44,334 nucleotides of DNA, from NCBI GenBank assembly GCA_045641345.1, contig JAZUGR010000020.1:1-44334 (forward strand), written 5' to 3'. This stretch comes from Cacconaster sp045641345 (GTDB lineage Bacteria; Bacteroidota; Bacteroidia; Bacteroidales; UBA932). The notes under the pieces were generated by a model. It saw only the letters and a list, made by a program, of their open reading frames with translations. It was not told the origin of the DNA and made no database searches. Shown piece by piece: positions 41,582 through 44,334 of this stretch. Numbering within the stretch: position 1 is the first letter of the stretch; each line of letters opens with the position of its first letter. The position numbers were made by a program, and so were the translations under genes.

Positions 41582-42454
41582 ATGGGAACAGCTCGGATAA
41601 TAGACGGCAAAGGTATAGCCGACGGCCTGAAGGCCGATATGAAGCGCCGTGTGGATGCGCTCTCCCGGCGTTTTGGCCGCAGGCCTCTGCTCGCCGTGAT
41701 AATGGTGGGCGACGATCCTGCCAGCCACGTCTACGTGCGCAACAAGGTCCGCGCCGCCGAGTTTATAGGCATAGAGTCGATGCAGGTCGACCTGCCGTCC
41801 GACACTTCGCAGGAAGCGCTGCTGGAGCGTATCCGCCGGATGAACGACGACCCTGCGGTCGACGGCATCCTTGTGCAGCTGCCTCTTCCGGGCCACATCA
41901 GCGCCGACAGGGTGATAGACACCATATCCATCTCGAAGGATGTCGACGGCTTCCATATCGGCAACGCCGGGGCGCTCTGGCTGGGCCGCGGCTGCACCCT
42001 TCCCTGCACCCCCAAGGGGATAATCCAGCTCATCAAATCTACCGGCACCGGAATCGAAGGCAAGGTGGCGGTGGTGGTGGGCCGTTCCAACATAGTGGGC
42101 AAGCCTGTGGCCAAGCTCCTGCTCGATGCCAATGCCTCCGTGATAATGACCCATTCCCGCACCCGGGATCTCGGCTCGCTTACCCGCCAGGGCGATATTC
42201 TGGTGGTGGCCGTGGGTCATCGCGGCCTGATAACGGCCGATATGGTGAAGCCCGGCGCAGTGGTGATCGACGTGGGGATCAACCGCGGCAGCGACGGGTG
42301 TCTGTGCGGTGACGTGGATTTCGAAGGGGCGTCGAAAGTCGCAGGATACATAACCCCCGTTCCGGGAGGCGTCGGCCCTATGACCATCACTATGCTGATG
42401 GAAAACACCATCGAGCGCTTCGAGGCGAGGGAGACGCAGCGTCTCTCAAAATAA
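41582..42454 (+). CDS. folD: methylenetetrahydrofolate dehydrogenase/cyclohydrolase
   Basis: 290 aa from the ATG at 41582; a TTG three codons earlier lies inside the promoter element and is rejected. VQLPLPGHI, KDVDGFH, LPCTPKGIIQLIKS, VVVGRSNIVGKPVAKLLL and the VPGGVGPMT end are all present. It interconverts methylene-THF and formyl-THF. The last codons carry a perfect 7-bp stem (GAGACGC-A-GCGTCTC, 42431-42445) that may mark the transcript end but has no T-run. Confidence 0.96.
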   Translation: MGTARIIDGKGIADGLKADMKRRVDALSRRFGRRPLLAVIMVGDDPASHVYVRNKVRAAEFIGIESMQVDLPSDTSQEALLERIRRMNDDPAVDGILVQLPLPGHISADRVIDTISISKDVDGFHIGNAGALWLGRGCTLPCTPKGIIQLIKSTGTGIEGKVAVVVGRSNIVGKPVAKLLLDANASVIMTHSRTRDLGSLTRQGDILVVAVGHRGLITADMVKPGAVVIDVGINRGSDGCLCGDVDFEGASKVAGYITPVPGGVGPMTITMLMENTIERFEARETQRLSK

Positions 42455-42485
42455 TTTGCTCTTAACGGAATTATTAGTACCTTTG
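42455..42485 (+). promoter_or_regulatory. promoter of rpsP-rimM
   Basis: TTTG (42455-42458), 19 bp, TACCTTTG (42478-42485). The leader to rpsP is about 55-60 nt with a CTTTTCTCGAGAAG inverted repeat near 42490, a possible site for ribosomal-protein control. Confidence 0.78.
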
Positions 42486-42547
42486 CGCACCTTTTCTCGA
42501 GAAGATAAGGAAGTTATAATCAGTTATTAACTTTAACACATTTTGAA

Positions 42548-43129
42548 ATGGCTGTAAAAATTCGCCTTGCCCGCCACGGCAAAAAGGGTTTCGCCTTCTA
42601 TCACATCGTGGTTACCGACGTTCGCTCACCGCGCAACGGTCGTCTGATCGAGCAGATCGGAACTTACAATCCCAACACAAATCCCGCTACCATCGTTCTC
42701 GATGGCCAGAAGGCTTTGAGCTGGCTCAACAATGGCGCACAACCCACCACTACGGCCCGCCGCATTCTCTCTTACGAGGGTGTGCTCCTCAGGAAGCATC
42801 TTGAGGGCGGTGTAGCCAAGGGCGCTTTCTCACAGGAGGAGGCCGACAAGAAGTGGAATGCCTGGAAGGCAGAAAAGGATGCCAAGGTATCCGCAAAGAA
42901 GCAATCCGTTTCAGAAGCAAGTGTAAAGGCTGCCAAGGAAGTTGCCGTTGCAGAGGCAAAGGTCAATGCCGACAGGGCTGAGGCCATCGCCAAGAAGAAG
43001 GCGGAGGCTGCTGCCGCCGCTGCTGCCAAGGCTGCTGAGGAAGCTGCTGCAAAGGCCGCTGAAGAGGCTGCCGCAGAAGCTCCCGCCGATGCCCAGACAC
43101 CTGCTGAAGAAGCAAAGCCCGAGGCATAA
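42548..43129 (+). CDS. rpsP: 30S ribosomal protein S16 with long C-terminal tail
   Basis: 193 aa. Residues 1-85 are ordinary S16 (MAVKIRLARHGKKGFAFYHIVVTDVRSPRNGRLIEQIGTYNP). Residues about 105-193 form an Ala/Lys/Glu-rich extension with long alanine runs, likely a charged helix ending in an acidic Pro-rich tip. Bacteroidetes S16 proteins often carry such tails; the role is not known. rimM starts 1 bp after its stop. Confidence 0.96.
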   Translation: MAVKIRLARHGKKGFAFYHIVVTDVRSPRNGRLIEQIGTYNPNTNPATIVLDGQKALSWLNNGAQPTTTARRILSYEGVLLRKHLEGGVAKGAFSQEEADKKWNAWKAEKDAKVSAKKQSVSEASVKAAKEVAVAEAKVNADRAEAIAKKKAEAAAAAAAKAAEEAAAKAAEEAAAEAPADAQTPAEEAKPEA

Positions 43130-43130
43130 C

Positions 43131-43595
43131 GTGCCGAAGGTTCTCAAATCCTACGCCACGGATGGAGCCGTAGTAGTCGGCTTCTCTCCCCGCGACGCGG
43201 AGTTGAATCTTAAGGAACCGGTGTTCATCAAGTTCGATGAACTTCCGGTTCCTTTTTTCATTGAATCCGTCGAGGCCAAGGGTTCCCGTGCCATAGTGAA
43301 GTTCGAGGATGTCGATTCCCTCCGCGCTGCCGAGGAGTTGGTGGGGCGCGAAGTGGCGTTTTCGCCCGATGGGGCGGAGGAGGGCGAGGCCGACGATATT
43401 CTCGGCCGCATTGTCTGCAATGCTTCGGGAGCCGTGATAGGCCCCGTTACGGAGGTCCTCGACTATCCAGGCAATCTCTGCATAGAGGTCGATTACAACG
43501 GGCGCAGGGTCATTCTGCCGCTGCACGAGGATCTGGTGGTAAAGGTCACCGGCAAGAAAATCCTGCTTTCGATTCCCGAAGGGCTGCTTGACTGA
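43131..43595 (+). CDS. rimM: 16S rRNA processing protein RimM, GTG start
   Basis: 154 aa from the GTG at 43131. No ATG is available between rpsP and the domain; the ATG-initiated frame from 42942 lies inside rpsP. The N-terminal RimM barrel (PVFIKFDELPVPFFIESV, AIVKFEDVDSLRAAEELVGREV) and C-terminal PRC barrel (DDILGRIVCNASGAVIGPVTEVLDYPGNLCIEVDYNGRRVILPLHEDLVVKV) are complete. The usual KPHGLKGEV-like opening is altered to SYATDGAVVV. RimM aids 30S head assembly, and rpsP-rimM pairing is classical. Confidence 0.9.
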   Translation: MPKVLKSYATDGAVVVGFSPRDAELNLKEPVFIKFDELPVPFFIESVEAKGSRAIVKFEDVDSLRAAEELVGREVAFSPDGAEEGEADDILGRIVCNASGAVIGPVTEVLDYPGNLCIEVDYNGRRVILPLHEDLVVKVTGKKILLSIPEGLLD

Positions 43596-43606
43596 TCCGT
43601 TGTCTG

Positions 43607-43687
43607 CCGGAGAATATCTTTCCCCTTCGGGCACGACGCTTCGCGGTCTTTCAGACAAAGTGCCCTCAGGGGAAAATATTCTGCCGG
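43607..43687 (-). repeat. structured palindromic repeat, copy C
   Basis: Nearly identical to copy A when read on the minus strand: arms GAATATTTTCCCC and GGGGAAAGATATTC with only a few changes, and the same core with GTCT-GAA-AGAC and CGC-GAA-GCG. It lies 11 bp after the rimM stop and 16 bp before the next promoter element. An adjacent GCCGGATCCGGC palindrome (43683-43694) extends it. Confidence 0.88.
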
Positions 43688-43703
43688 ATCCGGCATTTTT
43701 ATA

Positions 43704-43711
43704 TATCTTTG
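43704..43711 (+). promoter_or_regulatory. -7 element upstream of nuclease gene
   Basis: TATCTTTG at 43704-43711. The expected -33 position falls within the right arm of repeat copy C, so the repeat may have brought or disturbed the promoter. The implied leader is about 245 nt. Confidence 0.55.
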
Positions 43712-43960
43712 CTCCATAGTTCTTTTCACTGCTGGATTTTCCGGGATGCGATTGCTTATACCCTGCTGTGGGGGAACCCTGAATTTGCCGAATGCTCCGC
43801 TCAGCGACGGAGACATGGCTTGCCTTCATTCGCTTTGCGAGAATGGGGCCTCGGAAAATCGGGACACGGTCCGGCTGTGATTATGATTGTGAGGGTGAAT
43901 AACAGCGGAGCCGGGGCCGTATGGCCGCCGGGATGTTTAACCTTTCAATCATTACAATCT

Positions 43961-44334
43961 ATGGCACGCAAGTACCGCAATTTCGTCTACGACGAGAAAC
44001 AACGTTTCATCTACCCCACTTCTGACTGGGGATTCAAGTATCTTCTGGGCACCGAGGAAAACAAGGACATCCTGCTCGAACTGCTGAACCGGCTTTTCCC
44101 GGATTATCACATCGAAAGTCTGGACTATCTTCCGCGCGACATCACCATTCCCGTGGGAAAGATGAGGGATGCCAGCTTCGACGTCCACTGCCGCCTCAAG
44201 GACGGAAGCCGGATGGTCATCGAGATGCAGAACTACACCAAGAAATCCTTTATCGACCGCTCCACCGTCTATACCGCCGCCGCAATCCTCGACCACTATG
44301 TCAATTCAAGGACCAAGGGCTATTCCATCGGCCG
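43961..44334 (+). CDS. Rpn/PD-(D/E)XK nuclease (transposase-like), partial
   Basis: The ATG at 43961 opens a frame of 124 codons that leaves the window. It starts MARKYRNFVYDEKQRFIYPTSDWGFKYLLG, then LLELLNRLFPDYHIESLDYLP. The nuclease-core motif is ASFDVHCRLKDGSRMVIEMQNYTKKSFIDRSTVYTAA, with the D and the ExQ/ExK-type residues of PD-(D/E)XK enzymes. These proteins (Rpn, PDDEXK_2 family) are often annotated as transposases and promote RecA-independent recombination. They occur in many copies in Bacteroidales. The C-terminal part is outside the window. Confidence 0.88.
   Translation, partial: MARKYRNFVYDEKQRFIYPTSDWGFKYLLGTEENKDILLELLNRLFPDYHIESLDYLPRDITIPVGKMRDASFDVHCRLKDGSRMVIEMQNYTKKSFIDRSTVYTAAAILDHYVNSRTKGYSIG

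Larger units (their letters stand above)
43596..43960. other. intergenic region: repeat, promoter, long leader
   Basis: Bases 43607-43687 are repeat copy C and 43704-43711 a promoter element. The remaining 250 bp lead to the nuclease gene. A 44-codon frame at 43746-43880 (MRLLIPCCGG...) exists, but its composition looks random. No terminator other than the repeat itself follows rimM; the stem of copy C may do that job. Confidence 0.5.

Noticed and set aside
42431..42445. Perfect hairpin at the end of folD as a terminator
   Set aside because: Stem is perfect but there is no T-run and it lies in coding sequence, so the evidence is too weak.
43493..43829. Minus-strand frames over rimM end and repeat copy C
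   Set aside because: Antisense to rimM and the repeat, with peptide words shared only through the repeat.
43746..43880. 44-codon frame in the nuclease leader
   Set aside because: No recognisable feature; composition looks random. Kept only as a remark.

Overview
The window is a stretch of chromosome from a member of the Bacteroidota, most likely order Bacteroidales (Rikenellaceae or a related family; the family is a guess). Evidence: promoters of the Bacteroidota type (TTTG, 19-21 bp, TAnnTTTG) precede many genes, Shine-Dalgarno sites are mostly absent, and the lineage-typical genes include a fimbrillin-like lipoprotein, DUF4837, a long alanine/lysine/glutamate-rich S16 tail, an M23-dxr-rseP cluster and a ROK kinase next to an FHS sugar permease. 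Base composition is clearly above 50% GC in the core genes.

Left end (1-1.9 kb) is accessory: the possible start of a transposase running off the window, a structured palindromic repeat, a PIN-domain toxin with a 55-residue upstream antitoxin candidate, about 500 bp of hairpin-rich DNA without a convincing gene, and an IS21-type remnant holding only the istA helix-turn-helix. Next come a 45-residue small ORF and a lipoprotein that joins a fimbrillin-like domain to a Hint (hedgehog/intein) domain (1.88-3.44 kb), then a secreted Ntn hydrolase (3.6-4.8 kb) and a 145-bp MITE-like palindrome.

The middle is ordinary core genome in tight operons: zinc-ribbon protein/M3 peptidase/iorA/iorB/ygiQ on the minus strand (11.4-5.0 kb); cysS-sdaA; a short ssb; miaB divergent from a lipoprotein/SPOR/rpoN operon through a palindromic double promoter; upp and radC; serC-serA-DUF1015; tRNA-Glu with rpsT; recQ-queH-rmuC-DUF4837; then on the plus strand sugar permease, ROK kinase, POT transporter and a small outer-membrane barrel (28.7-33.3 kb).

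The right part holds ruvX-def-phosphomannomutase (minus), M23-dxr-rseP (plus), pdxB-mtnN-luxS (minus), folD, then rpsP-rimM. It ends with a third copy of the structured repeat and a truncated Rpn/PD-(D/E)XK nuclease gene. Main physiological themes are serine/cysteine handling (serC, serA, DUF1015, sdaA, cysS), methyl-cycle recycling (mtnN, luxS), arylpyruvate oxidation (iorAB) and envelope maintenance.

The most unusual items are the Hint-bearing lipoprotein with its small upstream ORF, the family of long-armed palindromes whose arms change sequence but stay complementary (310-398, 33361-33456, 43607-43687), the unrelated 145-bp palindrome at 4849-4993, the PIN toxin partner missed by length cut-offs, and the DUF1015 protein tied to serine synthesis. 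All identifications come from reading motifs; no database search was run.
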